The position numbers and the translations under genes are program-made. From Botryllus schlosseri (Eukaryota > Chordata > Ascidiacea > Stolidobranchia > Styelidae): DNA of 22,201 nucleotides. The notes under the pieces are model-generated. The model was not told the DNA's origin, searched no databases, and saw only the letters and a program-made list of their open reading frames with translations. Location: positions 1 to 22,201 of the forward strand of contig ATSW01000455.1 in NCBI GenBank assembly GCA_000444245.1. Reading direction: 5' to 3'. Each line of letters starts with the position of its first letter. The first letter of the stretch is position 1. This document shows, in pieces, positions 9,126 through 19,570 of this stretch.

Positions 9126-10265
9126 CAATGGTTTTTAAACTGTGGGGCTTAGGTGTGAGGCGCACACTGTTTGTAGACAAGACCTTACAACTAGGACCAC
9201 AATTGCCGAGGTGAAGCAAGCTTTAACGGGGCTCACAATTATTTCGTAAATCAACATAATAGATGCCAGCTCCCAGAATTTACGTTGATCACCAGCGTTT
9301 CTTGGTTGGGCTAATAATTTCATTGTATGATAAATAAATGAGTGGATCTGGGCAAGTAGCTAAAGGCCTTAGTCGATATAGAAAAATTTAGAATATGTCT
9401 GAAGCAATATGACCGTATATTCACCGAGGAAAAATATAACGCAGTGAAAGCAACAATTGCGCAGCAAGAAGACTGTTACAGATCACATGAGAGCGTCAAC
9501 CCTAGCCCAGAGATCACCAAAGGTCAAGTCAGAGATCGCCCAAAAATTCGAGTGAATTCACGACACTATGTTCAATAATGCACTCCCGTAGACAATAGAT
9601 ACAAAGCATTGCTAGTGTAGCGCCATATTGACAGGGTTGTAACCAAGTCTCATGGCTCCGAGTCCCAAGTCGATCTCACTTTTGTAGTTTTGACTCGGGT
9701 CAAGTCGAGTCATTTTCAATTCACCACTCAGTCAAGTCCGAGACCACGTCAGCGAGCAGAGGGTCGAGTCCGAGTCTCAATTTTCAGGAAAATTCTTCTT
9801 CAATCCACTATAACTCTGTTTGGTGATAGTGAATGGTTCGCATTGATAATATACTAATTTTCCTCACTTTTAGCTGTTTCTGGTCTCATTTTCAAGTACC
9901 ATTACCATTAGACAAAATCCCAATAGTGGGTTAAAATACTATTTCTCGAAATTACAATGTATTGTCGGTCTTGGCCGTCCGAGTCTCGAGTCATGCGAAA
10001 TGACTCGAGTCCAAGTCGATTCAATACACAGATTGACTCAAGTCGAGTCGAGTCATTTCCGTATTTACAACCCTGCATATTGACACTAGTTGGCACTAAA
10101 GAGGGTCCGAATTTTGAGCCACGAAAATATGATAACCCTATTGTATGATATATGTATGTTATGAATATGTCTATATGGGGCACGTTTCACGTATTATTCA
10201 TATGAATATGGGGCGCGAAGCAAAGTCACGGCGGGGCGCCTAGGCGACATAATTAGGAACCACTG
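9126..10265. mobile_element. degraded hAT-like element carrying a nested hAT MITE
   Basis: The left end reads CAATGGTTTTTAAACTGTGG, and the right end on the minus strand CAGTGGTTCCTAATTATG. Both run into ggggc-rich sub-terminal sequence. The 8-bp flanks (ttccagtc and agctagtg) agree at only 4 positions, so either the element is old or one end is misjudged. Without the nested MITE and its duplication it is about 690 bp. No transposase was seen. Confidence 0.45.
9632..10075. mobile_element. hAT MITE, 444 bp, perfect 8-bp target duplication
   Basis: Perfect 11-bp terminal inverted repeats, CAGGGTTGTAA ... TTACAACCCTG, flanked by identical 8-bp copies of catattga (9624-9631 and 10076-10083). An 8-bp duplication and CAG...CTG ends are diagnostic of hAT transposons. 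The interior has no ORF of note but is packed with short direct and inverted copies of gagtc, gactc and aagtcgagtc, near both ends. Identical duplications suggest fairly recent movement. It lies inside the older element 9126-10265. Confidence 0.92.
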
Positions 10266-13200
10266 AGCTAGTGAGCTAAACGAAATAGTTGAATATTACG
10301 TTGCAATAAAAGTCTACTGATTGAGCTATAAAACGGTGGTAAACTTACTTAGGAATACCAAGATACTGGGCATACGTGACATCAGGACCACACACTGCGA
10401 CTACGAGGGATCCAACGAATCAAGCTGTATCGATTATTGTAATATTAAGCAACGCGCCGACGCCCAGGTTTGCTATAGCGCAGTGGTTATCAACATTTTT
10501 TTGGTTGCGACCCCATTTTGATTTCAAAACATCTCCGCGATCCACCTATAAATTAGGGATCCTGATTACTGAAAAAGGTCAGCGCCTTCGCCCAAACATT
10601 CTCACAGCGTATATATGTTACGCTGCCGACGATATGGGCAGTGATAGCAATTACCACGCTGTTAGAACAAACACTCATTTATTCAATTCATGCAGAAGGC
10701 AGAATCAGTGAGATGAGTGGTGTTGCATCTTAGCGACAACTATGTCTAATTTCTATGCATGGGGCTGTTGTTGCAAGAAAACAACATAGACACCGGCTCT
10801 ACTAGTCTTTTCCCCGCCTTGTTCTTTGTTTGCAGCATTGTTAAGAAGCCTGCCACATACACCCAGTCGCGTAAGCGATGTCTTACGAAAAGTCTAAATC
10901 GAAATCGTAGATAATACTTTCCGATTGGATAGATCCGCAATAGTGTTAGACGAGAGTAATGCTTGCAACCAATGCTACCTTTGCAGTGTTAGCGAGCCTA
11001 CGCCTTTTCACATCTTGACTTTACAGGGGCAAATGTGCACTGTGCAGCTTCAATATTAATAGTGTCAGGAATCAGTCCTGCATATTGTTAGGTATTTTTG
11101 TGAACGAAATTGGTAGAGAACGGAGGCATGGCATTCCTATACAGTAGTACTGCAACCGAAATACAAAAGTAATACCGGCAACTGGTGACCGGTATTTCAA
11201 TTGTCTCTATAGTTTCGGTACACTCCGCATATTATTATACATGTGCTGTATAGTGTACATCCACAAGCTGAAAGGATCGACTCTATTGATGACATGGATT
11301 TCAATTTTTTTCAACTTTGTAGGCCTATAGTCCGAATATGAAGATTCGGTGCTAGCATGACATAGCTCAGTGGCCCGTGAGCGTAAGGTACAATCGTGCA
11401 TTCTTTTGGCGTCAATGTTATATTGTTAAGGAGGATCGTACCCAATTTTCTACAAGCTCCATATGAGTGCGTTTAGTCATCACGTACAGGGCATCTAGAA
11501 TTTATGTACTCGCCATGCACAATTGTCCACGAATGATTATTATGAGTAATCTTTGCAAATGTGCTTCACGTTGCACATATCTGAATACTTCGGACGAGGG
11601 CTACCTTGAGTAAGTCGCAGAGGACACAGGTCAAATCGTGGTACAACGCATCACGTGGTGTCTCGGTTGTAACGGAAAGTCTTCGGATAGTGTAAAAGTG
11701 TTTACCTCCACACACTTCTTGGATATTTGCAATCAAGCACTTTGAGCATGAATGGGTAGGTGAGACGTGTGAGCAGTGAGCACATTGTCTTAGCAATAAT
11801 GTGCATTGTGCAGCATACCTTTCACAATAAGTCACAGATAGAGGCAGATCGAGAAATCTATATAATGCGATTGATTTTTCGATGGTGTCCAAACCTAGGG
11901 ACAGCGATATTTCCGTACTATCGAAGTAATAGAAAGAATTGGTAATAAATGAGGCTCAACTTGTCTACATGACGAATTGTTCAATTATTATGATGCTTGA
12001 TCTACGTGGCCGTGTTGTTGCTGAGATATCCTTATATACATTGTATGCTCGTGCTCATCACAGCACATTCTGTTAATACTGGTGTTTGGTAAAGCTCAAA
12101 GCTTAAGATGATGCTTCTATATTGTACTCAAACAAAATCTTAACAAGAAATCATAGTTACAATATTGGAGTTCTGCCGAGAGTTGAAACAATGCTGGTGT
12201 CTTTGGCGCTTGATTTCATTTACGTTCAGTTGTTTGTTTGATTAGCATTCTATATAAAAAGCTGGTGATGTCATTTGATATTCCCTCATGTAAAGCCACC
12301 TTAATCGTAGCATACCACCTAAGTTCGCACATTATATCTTGAATAGTCTGGAAATCGAAGGGAAACAATGTTAGACATTAGACATGAGCAATCATTAACA
12401 CTCGGCATCATGTGCTCAATACCAATGAAATAGGTATTCGTATAGGGCTCGTACGATGTATTCGATTACGCTTCATCCATGCGCAATAATACTTAAACCT
12501 AATATTTTTAAACAATCTCATCCCTTATAAACGCCAGATATACTGTATTCGTAACGAACAGCAAAATGAATGTCAATATAAATCATGAAAAGGGATTCCC
12601 CGTAAACGAAATTGGCCGGACATTCCGGAAGCGCAAGAAATTTAATGTAATCACAAGACGTCATATCTTATGCTCTGGGTTTGGAATCAATTAAAGCGCA
12701 TGACTGCTTACAATTTTCCATTGGTAATGCAGCCGTATGCTTATGTGCTCTTCGCGTATCACGCCAACATTTTTAACGCAATTTTTACTGTCGCGTGGTT
12801 GTGTGGATGACATGGTAAATTATGTTTCACCTTTATAAAATGGTCATTTTAGCAGTACATTCATTGTTCAAAATACGGGGACATCAATCGCACAATGCAT
12901 ACAGCTTTTTTGTCGGAGATAGGCGTTATACAGACTGAAAATAAATGGCTTTGCATGAGGCATATCGCTAACGATATTGCGAATGACTCAGAGCGCCGTT
13001 ATGAGCTGATCATGTTTTACGGTCAGGACACGTCACGCTGCTATCATTGACGAATTATTGATTTCGACTGGAAAACCCAATCACGGAGATCAGATAACCT
13101 AACAAGAAGTTAGCAAAGGGCCAGGTTTATATCCGGGAATTTCATAAAATATTGTCAGATGTAATACACACGTGACGACTGCGTCACACGTGAGACAAAT

Positions 13201-14947
13201 CACGCGCCCTGGCCGGTATAGCGACATGATTCCCAACTTGATATTATCAAATATAAGTCATGCCTTACACGATCTGCATAAAATATAAAGGTGTCGTGGT
13301 ATTAGTATGCATATGTAGTCATTAGTGAACGTTTATGTTCGTCGTAAATGCTTGGAGAAACTCAGCAATTGAGTATGGAGGATCGTGTTTTCATTCGTAC
13401 CGAGAATCCAAACAAGTAGAAAATAGCTACAGAAATCTTACGATCTAGTCGTTTCAATCTCATCGTTCGAAGAATTAGCAAATCTTCCGTTGAAGAGTGT
13501 TAAAGATGTGGGCGCAGTTGCTACTCTTGCCTTACGAGTTGACGTTTGAAGTGACACTGCAGAATTAAATTCAGAGTGGAGGATAGACATGACTGTTTCG
13601 CATGTCTGCCAAAACTGTTTTAAGTATTATGCGGGTGGAAAAGATGGTTGGCAAAGCACTTAGTGCAACTTTTAGGAGCATAGAATCAGACGACCACTCC
13701 TAGGCATATTGCTGTGATTTCTAGCCGAAAATAGCTCACAATGTTGCGAAAGGCGTCGCTTTGCTTAATATTGAATTGCTAGTCTATGCTATTTGTGTAA
13801 TTAGATACTTTATACAGGTTTATCTCGCAGTTGTAATACTAGGACTAGGAACCAACGTTAAGTCACTTTGAGACAGTTAGGCTATTCAGAAATTCCACAT
13901 AGTATTTTTTATCTCAGGAGAAGCACATTTATGCAGTTTACCTTAACTTTTAGAACTTTGGCGCAAGACATATGACGGTTGAAGGATAGCAGCTAAATTA
14001 TATAGAGCCAAACCTTGGGGGCGCCCGCGACTGCGTTGACAAACCAAATTGGGTTCGCGACAACAAAAACACGTGTTGACGCACGTCAAATGTTTTAGAG
14101 TTTACTGAAGTGTACCGGTTCGCGTAATCCAGTAACCAGGGTCGAAAGCATGTCAATAAAATATTCAGTTTTGTCGCGCACTCATGTTAATGCCGAAACA
14201 ATAAATTATGATGAATGCGTGTCCATATCTAAGTTGACAATATGACAAATTGATATCACGACCGAAACATAATGTATATAAGGAATGCGGTAACAATTCG
14301 ACTTTTCTATAGTCAGGTCTATTTCAAGATCGCAATATTTCCTTGAACGTGCCGCGACTGAGCGGTGCCTCCGAGATAAAAACAAATCTAGGTAAACGAC
14401 AGACTTCCTGAAGTGCAAAACCGCAAGTAATATATCTCAAGTCGCAACAAAGGACTCGATGCCTGAGAAGTATCGGTTATCATGTATCATTGATTGAATA
14501 TGGCGATACAAAACTTAATAAACAAGAAAGACAATCGGAGTCGTCCGAGGAATCGGAGCTTTCCGGATATCCTGCTAAAATTACTTTGAACTGAACACGT
14601 AAACTGCTATGATGAGGCGGGTATGTAGCATGGTAGTAATATTATAAATAGATAATGCTTGCTTTATAAACATAGTCATATTATCGAGCCAACAAAGCTA
14701 CTAATAATCTGCTGAAGCTGAGGAAAGGATGAATGAAGTCTATTTTGTCTGGTCGTTTCGTTTCGACTGTTTTGTTGTAGATTACATTTACACCACACCA
14801 GGCCAATATTTTTTACTTCTGATCCCGTAGCTGTCGACTTGTAGTACGGCCCACTTCTAGGCTTTTAAGACACCATTTACGCGGATCAGATGGCCAGGAA
14901 GAGCCTATATAGACCTTCAACACTTGAGAAGGAATTGTGAATTCGAC

Positions 14948-15019
14948 CTCGGTCGGATTCAAACTCGCAACCCATTCGTGTTGCAGCTGTGGAACGTACC
15001 ACTTCGCTATCTCTCACCG
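14948..15019 (-). repeat. tRNA-derived SINE head (minus strand)
   Basis: On the minus strand there is a pol III A-box-like tagcgaagtggta (15009-14997) and, about 42 bases on, a B-box-like gagtttgaatcc (about 14966-14955). This is the spacing of a tRNA gene. The cloverleaf is imperfect and no acceptor stem closes, so a SINE head is preferred to a working tRNA. The SINE body would run leftwards on the + coordinates, perhaps to about 14820, where an edge is not clear. Confidence 0.6.
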
Positions 15020-16078
15020 ATCGTATCTGTACTGTCGACTCATGTGAGAAAAGTCGCTACTATATTAAAATCGTAAAATCGTAATTAATTTGTGTCGTTT
15101 ATGCATCTCGTTTAAGCAGGATTGGAAGTGATTGCATACGAATATAGGCTGAAATAGTTTTATTACTTTGTGTTTATGGCAAATGCAAGCGCAACGGGCA
15201 GTAGCTCCCGGTTAGAGGAAGATTTATAAAAAGAGTTTATTCGGTAACACCATACCAATATGACAATAGGCCTACAATAAACGGCGGCATGGCGTGTTTG
15301 GTTGGCCTACCGCATGGCCTCTTCCGGGAGGATTTGTCATATATTTTCAAGAAAAATGAATGGTCCTCCTAGGACACTCAAAAATGCCCCAAATATCCTT
15401 TTTTTCGCATTTCAAGTTAGTTGCCGATACGTTCAATCAGGGATATATCCCTGCTTTCTAGAAGACTTTTAGGCCCTAACATCTGGACCTTTCAAAGATT
15501 GTTCTACGTTACCTATAAAATCTGGGCCTTTTTACCTGTGAGGATCTGTCGCAAGTTCGCATTTGACTGTTCGTAACAAAAGTGCCGGTTGTTGACGTTA
15601 AGTTTGACTTTCAGGTCTATGAAGCTCAAACTTTTGCCAGAAAATTGCAACAGAAACTTAGCCTGAATCTGAAAATAAAATTGCTTATTATTATTTTTTT
15701 TGGTCTGTTCTTGTAACTTTTGCTTCGTTTGTGTAACTACCACCATGTGAAGCATCATCAAACTAAAACGTAACAATTCTACTTTCGTTTCAGTTGGCGC
15801 CAAAAATCTTCTCTTTTTGGGTGCTGAAATATTGTTTGGTATAGAGTCAACACGATTTCATGGCTACAGCGGAAATTTTATTCTATTATTCGGTTGTCAA
15901 ATATCAAAATTCTATTAACTATGGAAAAAGGCTAATCCCACTAAGTAAATTCTAATGCAATGCCGGATTAGAAGACTGTAATCACCCTAACTGAGAATGT
16001 ATCGGTTCAACTCCAATTCAACTTGAACATGGGCATAGCTTTGCAACATATTTCATTGGTATTTTTTTATCCCCGCAG

Positions 16079-16184
16079 GAAACCGCTATGTTATGCATAG
16101 GTTTATCAATCCTTGTGCTGCTTTTCAGTACTTCGAAAACGTCGCATGCTGATGGAACGCCGATTCAACTGAATGCCTTATCAG
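16079..16184 (+). CDS. unit 2 exon 1: signal peptide
   Basis: ATG at 16088 starts MLCIGLSILVLLFSTSKTSH, a short n-region and a hydrophobic core followed by a polar stretch with Ala-Asp: a typical secretory signal. The donor gtaggc follows at 16185 in phase 1, the usual phase for signal/Ig boundaries. A strong acceptor (tttttttatccccgcag, ending 16078) lies only 9 bases before the ATG, so the 5' end is either cis-spliced from a UTR exon or trans-spliced to a spliced leader. Confidence 0.75.
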
Positions 16185-16279
16185 GTAGGCTACTAGTAAA
16201 GCTGTCCTGATGAAGTTCATTTCCAAAACAGAGTAACGTCGTTCATTGTCACCGATTTTCATTTCGTTAATATTGACAG

Positions 16280-16416
16280 AGCGGTGTGATGGGACTCTTA
16301 ATCCTGAAACTGTTCCGGCGTATCTGGGTTTTCCAATAGCGGTCAAATACAAAACCGCTTTGAAAAGTAAATTGCCACCTATAGCGAGCAATATAACAAA
16401 AGATGTCAAAGTCAAG
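16280..16416 (+). CDS. unit 2 exon 2: first part of Ig domain D1
   Basis: Acceptor attgacag at 16279, 95 bases after exon 1; donor gtgaga at 16417; phase 1 in, phase 0 out. The translation starts E-RCDG and runs through PIAVKYKT to NITKDVKVK, with one N-glycosylation motif (NIT). It aligns in position with the N-terminal A/B strands of IL1R1 D1, which also begin with a conserved Cys (DKCKE). Confidence 0.65.
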
Positions 16417-16695
16417 GTGAGAATTATTGTTTCAACAAAATTATCAGTTACTATATTTAAAAACAAGTTCAGTGATGCATATCATAACAATGTATTTTTG
16501 AGTGACCATTGTATCGGATCTGTGCAACCAACAGGCAGAAGTGATCAGTATTCTACTTTTTCGAAGTGCTCAAGTGGGTTGGTATACTTCCACTGCATAC
16601 TCGAGTACTTACGTTTGAATGTACTTCCAATTATACTTCGACAGTTTTCGAAATCAATTATACTAGGCTTTCACGTTTCAAATCTTTTCAAGTAG

Positions 16696-17140
16696 AAAGT
16701 CGGGTTTGTTTGGATTCGCATCCCTCCCCGCGTGTGGAATGGCCATGGAATCCAGTGGGAGGAAGGGGAAATAAAAAACCAAGGAAATCATTTCCAACGT
16801 GTGTTGTTGGTTTGTGGACATGCATGTATAATTACACTAATATGACACTGATGACCAAGGACTTTAAGCTTTACGAGACAAACGGTGTGGACCTAGTCCA
16901 AGCCTTGCGACAAATCTTGCGCTTACACCATCTGACTACAAAGACTACTACAAGTCGTTTCGGCACCTTCCTGTATCGCAGTTTTGTGGTGCATTGAACT
17001 GATGAAAATGGCAAATAAACCGAACCGTACATGATTGCGAAGTTGTTGACAGGCAAGCCGCGACTATTCCGTATGGTGGCGCTAAATATCAAATTCCCAG
17101 CCGGTACTCCAGCTTATTTGTTCATACGTTCGTAGAAGCG
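16696..17140 (+). pseudogene. unit 2: rest of D1 and first part of D2, frame disrupted
   Basis: After acceptor gtag (16695), phase 0 reads KVGFVWIRIPPRVWNGHGI, with a strand-C Trp like NVSFHWFRQK of unit 3, and stays open to TGA 16843. The F-strand motif YDTDDQGL appears at 16841 one frame on. That frame continues to a D1-D2 linker (SFRHLPVSQFC, compare FKQKLPVAGDGGLVC in IL1R1) and then KWQINRTVHDCEVVDRQ of D2, with TAA 16865 and TGA 17000 and 17003. A donor-like gtggcg follows 17140 in phase 0. A third frame is open over 16566-16997 but fits the Ig pattern less well. Confidence 0.45.
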
Positions 17141-17235
17141 GTGGCGATCTAATTTGGTTAGACTGATTTATGATTATCGACTAATCTCAAATAGGAACAT
17201 TCACAGTTTAATCAGTGAATTCTTCGCGAACCTAG

Positions 17236-17421
17236 TGCACCGTGACTGAGATCAATTCGAAAAGAGTTGTTACACTCGAGAGATTCCCGAAAATCAACGA
17301 GATCTACGGATACGACGATGTGATGACAATCGCTTACCGGATTCCACAAGTCGATTTCTACAATACGGCAAATGTCTTTAGAGTCGAATGCGGTTTCCCG
17401 CACAACTCAACCACGATTCTG
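17236..17421 (+). CDS. unit 2 exon: end of Ig D2, linker and B strand of D3
   Basis: Donor gtaagt at 17422; 62 codons in phase 0. It starts exactly at the F-strand Cys: CTVTEINSKRVVTLERF, like CHASYTYLGKQYPITRVIEF in IL1R1 D2. It ends in D3 with RVECGFPHNSTTIL, containing the B-strand Cys and an N-glycosylation motif. The acceptor (gaacctag, 17235) is weak. Unit 3 has the same arrangement, an exon beginning at the D2 Cys (CIVVTKSTG, 20482), which supports the boundary. Confidence 0.65.
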
Positions 17422-17814
17422 GTAAGTGTTATAAAATGCACTGTCCAAAGGGCCACAATTCAGACTAAAGTAGGGACTTTGGCGAAGTGCCTACCTAACT
17501 TCATGGAACCGTTAAAAAGAATTTCACCACTTTTTTACGCAACTACGCCCGTCAAATCACTTTTGCCAAATCAGCAAACCATTTAAATTCTGCTTGAGCC
17601 CCGCAGATGGACTAAGGGGCCGATTACTAGAACGGCTGATCTTACCTAAGCTTTTACGTCATCTATGGACTCTTAACCACCCTTATTTCAAGAACTGTAA
17701 CTTGAGCGCGGTCAAAGATACCGTGCCATTTCTAATTCCACTCGTAACATAATGCAATACCTATGTCGCCTGTATCGGTGACATATAAGCAATGAACCGC
17801 TATTTTACTTCAAG
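17422..17814 (+). other. 0.39-kb intron of unit 2, nothing recognised
   Basis: The frame of the preceding exon stays open past its donor to a stop near 17586, but gtaagt at 17422 and the phase match to 17815 favour splicing. Confidence 0.6.
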
Positions 17815-17962
17815 CCTGTCAACGCGACCTCTCCGTGCTTTTTCTACAATTCGCATATCAAAATCCTAAACGGCACTGCGGACCACTGTGCGGTTAAAGG
17901 AATCAAGCCGGACATAAATTATCGATTGAAACAAGGCAAATTACAAGTGATAGTTGCCACTG
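17815..17962 (+). CDS. unit 2 exon: middle of Ig D3
   Basis: Acceptor ctattttacttcaag at 17814 and donor gtgagc at 17963; phase 0 in, phase 1 out. It reads PVNATSPCFFYNSH, then ILNGTADHC, and ends YRLKQGKLQVIVAT, an E-strand pattern. There are two N-glycosylation motifs (NAT, NGT). The DHC motif is shared with the unit 1 D3 exon at 2229-2324. Confidence 0.65.
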
Positions 17963-18089
17963 GTGAGCATTATCCATTTTCATAGACTATGGTCAGATTA
18001 TACGAAGTATTCGCCAGCGTTCATCTCTGGAGTCGCTGCCAGTATCATAAATCGCGGTGAGTCAGATCAGAGTTACGGAATGGTTTCGG

Positions 18090-18205
18090 TATAGTGTCAT
18101 ATATGGTGTGGACACGAGCAAATCTCACGGCTCAGTGGAATTGGTCTACGTTACACTTTCCATTTGGTCAAAGGCAATTTGACGGTAATTTTTGACCGGC
18201 TTGCC
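18090..18205 (+). repeat. dispersed repeat, copy B (partner 947-1062)
   Basis: This is the second copy of the 116-bp segment, in the intron before the last D3 exon of unit 2. It carries scattered substitutions and small indels relative to copy A, so neither is recent. The family was not recognised. Confidence 0.65.
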
Positions 18206-18620
18206 AACCGGTATCAATCGAAAGCTGTCGCGGTACTGATTGCGAAAATGTAAATTTTATCCTGCTCGTGGTCCTGGAACCCCCCAAAATTGGATTTTCC
18301 TCCCTTGGCCGAGTGTATGTCTTCGTCTTTTTGTCATCAGATCGACTTAAGTTATGCTCGTTAAATACGGCGACCTGATCGGCACTAACTACTATAAAGA
18401 CCGGTTTATCCTTGGACTTCAGTAAACAAATATTTATTGGTCCAAACCTTCTTTGAATTTCAGCCTTCGGCTTTCTATTTTTGACATGACCTGACCGCCG
18501 TTCACCATTTATGGGTGATGATGACTCACAGTAATCACGAGCACCGATTGAATTGTTTTACGAATGAGGGATTTGGAAACGTATCACGTTTAACAATTTG
18601 AAACACAGACCGTGTTATGC

Positions 18621-18794
18621 AGTAGTTTTCAAACTGTTTTAGTGATAGTGAAAATTCCACACACCCTTATCGTCATAACACAAAATGAAACCAGAATGCT
18701 GGCAATCCCAACGGAGCGCGAAAGTCTTTTGCAGTTGACCGCTGCTTAGCGCACCCCTTCAGATGCTTTCACGCCCTCAATTTGAGAACTACTG
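18621..18794. mobile_element. hAT MITE, 174 bp, next to a unit 2 splice acceptor
   Basis: Terminal inverted repeats CAGTAGTTTTCAAACTG and CAATTTGAGAACTACTG (15 of 17 paired) are flanked by gtgttatg (18613-18620) and gtgtaatg (18795-18802), 7 of 8 identical. No coding content. The interior shares blocks with 20832-21156 (for example gctttcacgcc and cccttatc), so both belong to one family. The mismatch in the duplication implies some age. Confidence 0.85.
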
Positions 18795-18829
18795 GTGTAA
18801 TGCGTAATGAGTCAATGCCAACAAAGAAG

Positions 18830-18912
18830 ATATGGTGAATTTTTGTGACTTTGGTTGTTACGGCATAATTTGTCACATTGACTCTATTTTGAATCTGGAT
18901 TACGCATGCGAG
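18830..18912 (+). CDS. unit 2 exon: F/G strands of Ig D3; frame open to 19122
   Basis: Phase 1 in; the split codon gives Asp and the join reads LQVIVATDMVNFCDFGCYGIICH, an E-F strand pattern close to ITLKIRHMTEEDFGEY of unit 1. A donor gtacgt follows at 18913 in phase 0. If it is not used, the frame runs on for about 69 more residues (ending KITQNK) to TAA 19120-19122, with no hydrophobic helix, giving a secreted product. The acceptor (acaaagaag) has no pyrimidine tract; a hAT element ends 35 bases upstream. Confidence 0.5.
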
Positions 18913-19570
18913 GTACGTATGCTGCGTAATCGCGTAATGTTAATGGACCGTCTTGAAAGTAAACGAATGTTCGGTGCAGTTTATACAGCCTATGGCTTTA
19001 GTCCACGCAGCAACATTAAAAGTAGCTTTTATGTTTTGAATTATAAGCAACTTTTCGCGGGCCGCACTTTGCCCAGTTCTGATATGTCAGATATCATCTA
19101 CAAAATTACACAAAACAAATAAGGTATTGTCCCATTAGAATATATCATAGAGAATATACAAATTAACATCGCAACAATCATTATAGATTTTGCGACAGCG
19201 GATCAAATGTCCGATGTCCGCGCCAATATGTGGGTCATACTCAGTAACATCATCAGCCAACAACTGTCCATTTTTTATCAGCAATATTCATATTAAGTGA
19301 ATGTTGTAGGCCAGCATGGCGTGACGTCGCTCCGAGACAAGCTACAGTTTTTTTTAATTACAATGATGCTTATGTCAAATGGATGTTGCGTGATGATCAT
19401 TCGAACAAAGCGCGGGAAATGACTTTCAAGTTAAACAAATTGATATTGATAGTAGACGTTACGATAAGCGAAGTGCAAGCTGTAATGCCACAGCGGTCGA
19501 ATATCATTCGTTTTTTATGATTTTTAGATTGGGATATCATTAATATAATTTTCTTTCATGTGTTTCGAAG
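18913..19570 (+). other. spacer or intron between units 2 and 3
   Basis: It contains the open continuation of the 18830 exon (to 19122) and the tentative exon at 19207-19243. No TM helix, TIR segment or clear polyadenylation signal was found, which leaves open whether units 2 and 3 are separate genes. Confidence 0.5.
19207..19243 (+). CDS. possible first exon of unit 3 (tentative)
   Basis: ATG at 19207 followed by 12 codons and a phase 1 donor (gtaaca, 19244). Joined to 19571 it would read MSDVRANMWVILIASLPG, a short and weak signal-like start in the right phase. The hydrophobic run is short for a signal peptide, so this is only a suggestion. Confidence 0.2.

Larger units (their letters stand above)
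7208..16078. other. intergenic region of about 8.9 kb between receptor units 1 and 2
   Basis: No gene can be supported. It holds a 4-base gap (n, 7442-7445), degraded MITE-like sequence (for example about 8905-9020, with a tcccggacatgtccg palindrome-like core), the nested hAT pair at 9126-10265, an imperfect palindrome around cacgtgacg/cgtcacacgtg near 13172-13195, and the SINE near 14948-15019. The long minus-strand ORFs at 11566-11892 and 15513-15803 show no domain pattern. The promoter of unit 2 must lie in the right part but no core element is clear. Confidence 0.6.
17963..18829 (+). other. intron of unit 2 with repeat copy B and a hAT MITE
   Basis: About 0.87 kb with no exon recognised. 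It holds the dispersed repeat at 18090-18205 and the MITE at 18621-18794; the rest is unremarkable. Confidence 0.6.
16079..18912 (+). pseudogene. unit 2: three-Ig IL-1R-like ectodomain with a disrupted D1/D2 region
   Basis: Seen: a signal-peptide exon (16088-16184) and exons 16280-16416, about 16696-17140, 17236-17421, 17815-17962 and 18830-18912. Phases agree at every join except within the 16696-17140 block, which changes frame near 16841 and meets TAA (16865) and two TGA (17000-17005). The Ig hallmarks run in the IL-1R order D1, D2, D3. No TM or TIR exon is seen before unit 3. Known: IL-1R-type receptors, and decoys such as IL1R2, carry three Ig domains. Inferred: a tandem paralogue of unit 1, probably a pseudogene. 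Alternatives are assembly indels, or a secreted form ending at 19122 through the open frame after 18912. It could also join unit 3 in one long gene, but phase 0 out of 18912 does not fit the phase 1 start of 19571. Confidence 0.6.

Noticed and set aside
9632-10075. CRISPR-like array from the repeated gagtc motifs
   Set aside because: Repeats are too short and irregular, are bounded by hAT ends with a target duplication, and the DNA is eukaryotic.
11566-11892. 108-codon minus-strand ORF with several Cys
   Set aside because: The Cys and His spacing does not match a zinc finger or other domain I know, and no exon context was found.
14948-15019. functional tRNA gene
   Set aside because: A and B boxes are present but the stems do not close into a cloverleaf, so a SINE head is the better reading.
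15513-15803. 96-codon minus-strand ORF
   Set aside because: Low-complexity Lys/Gln/Asn-rich part from an A+T-rich tract; no domain or splice support.
16566-16997. 143-codon ORF across the unit 2 D1 region
   Set aside because: It begins inside intronic, MITE-like sequence. The Ig motifs that match unit 3 lie in the other two frames, so this is probably a shadow frame, although CMYNYTNMTL has a weak Ig look.
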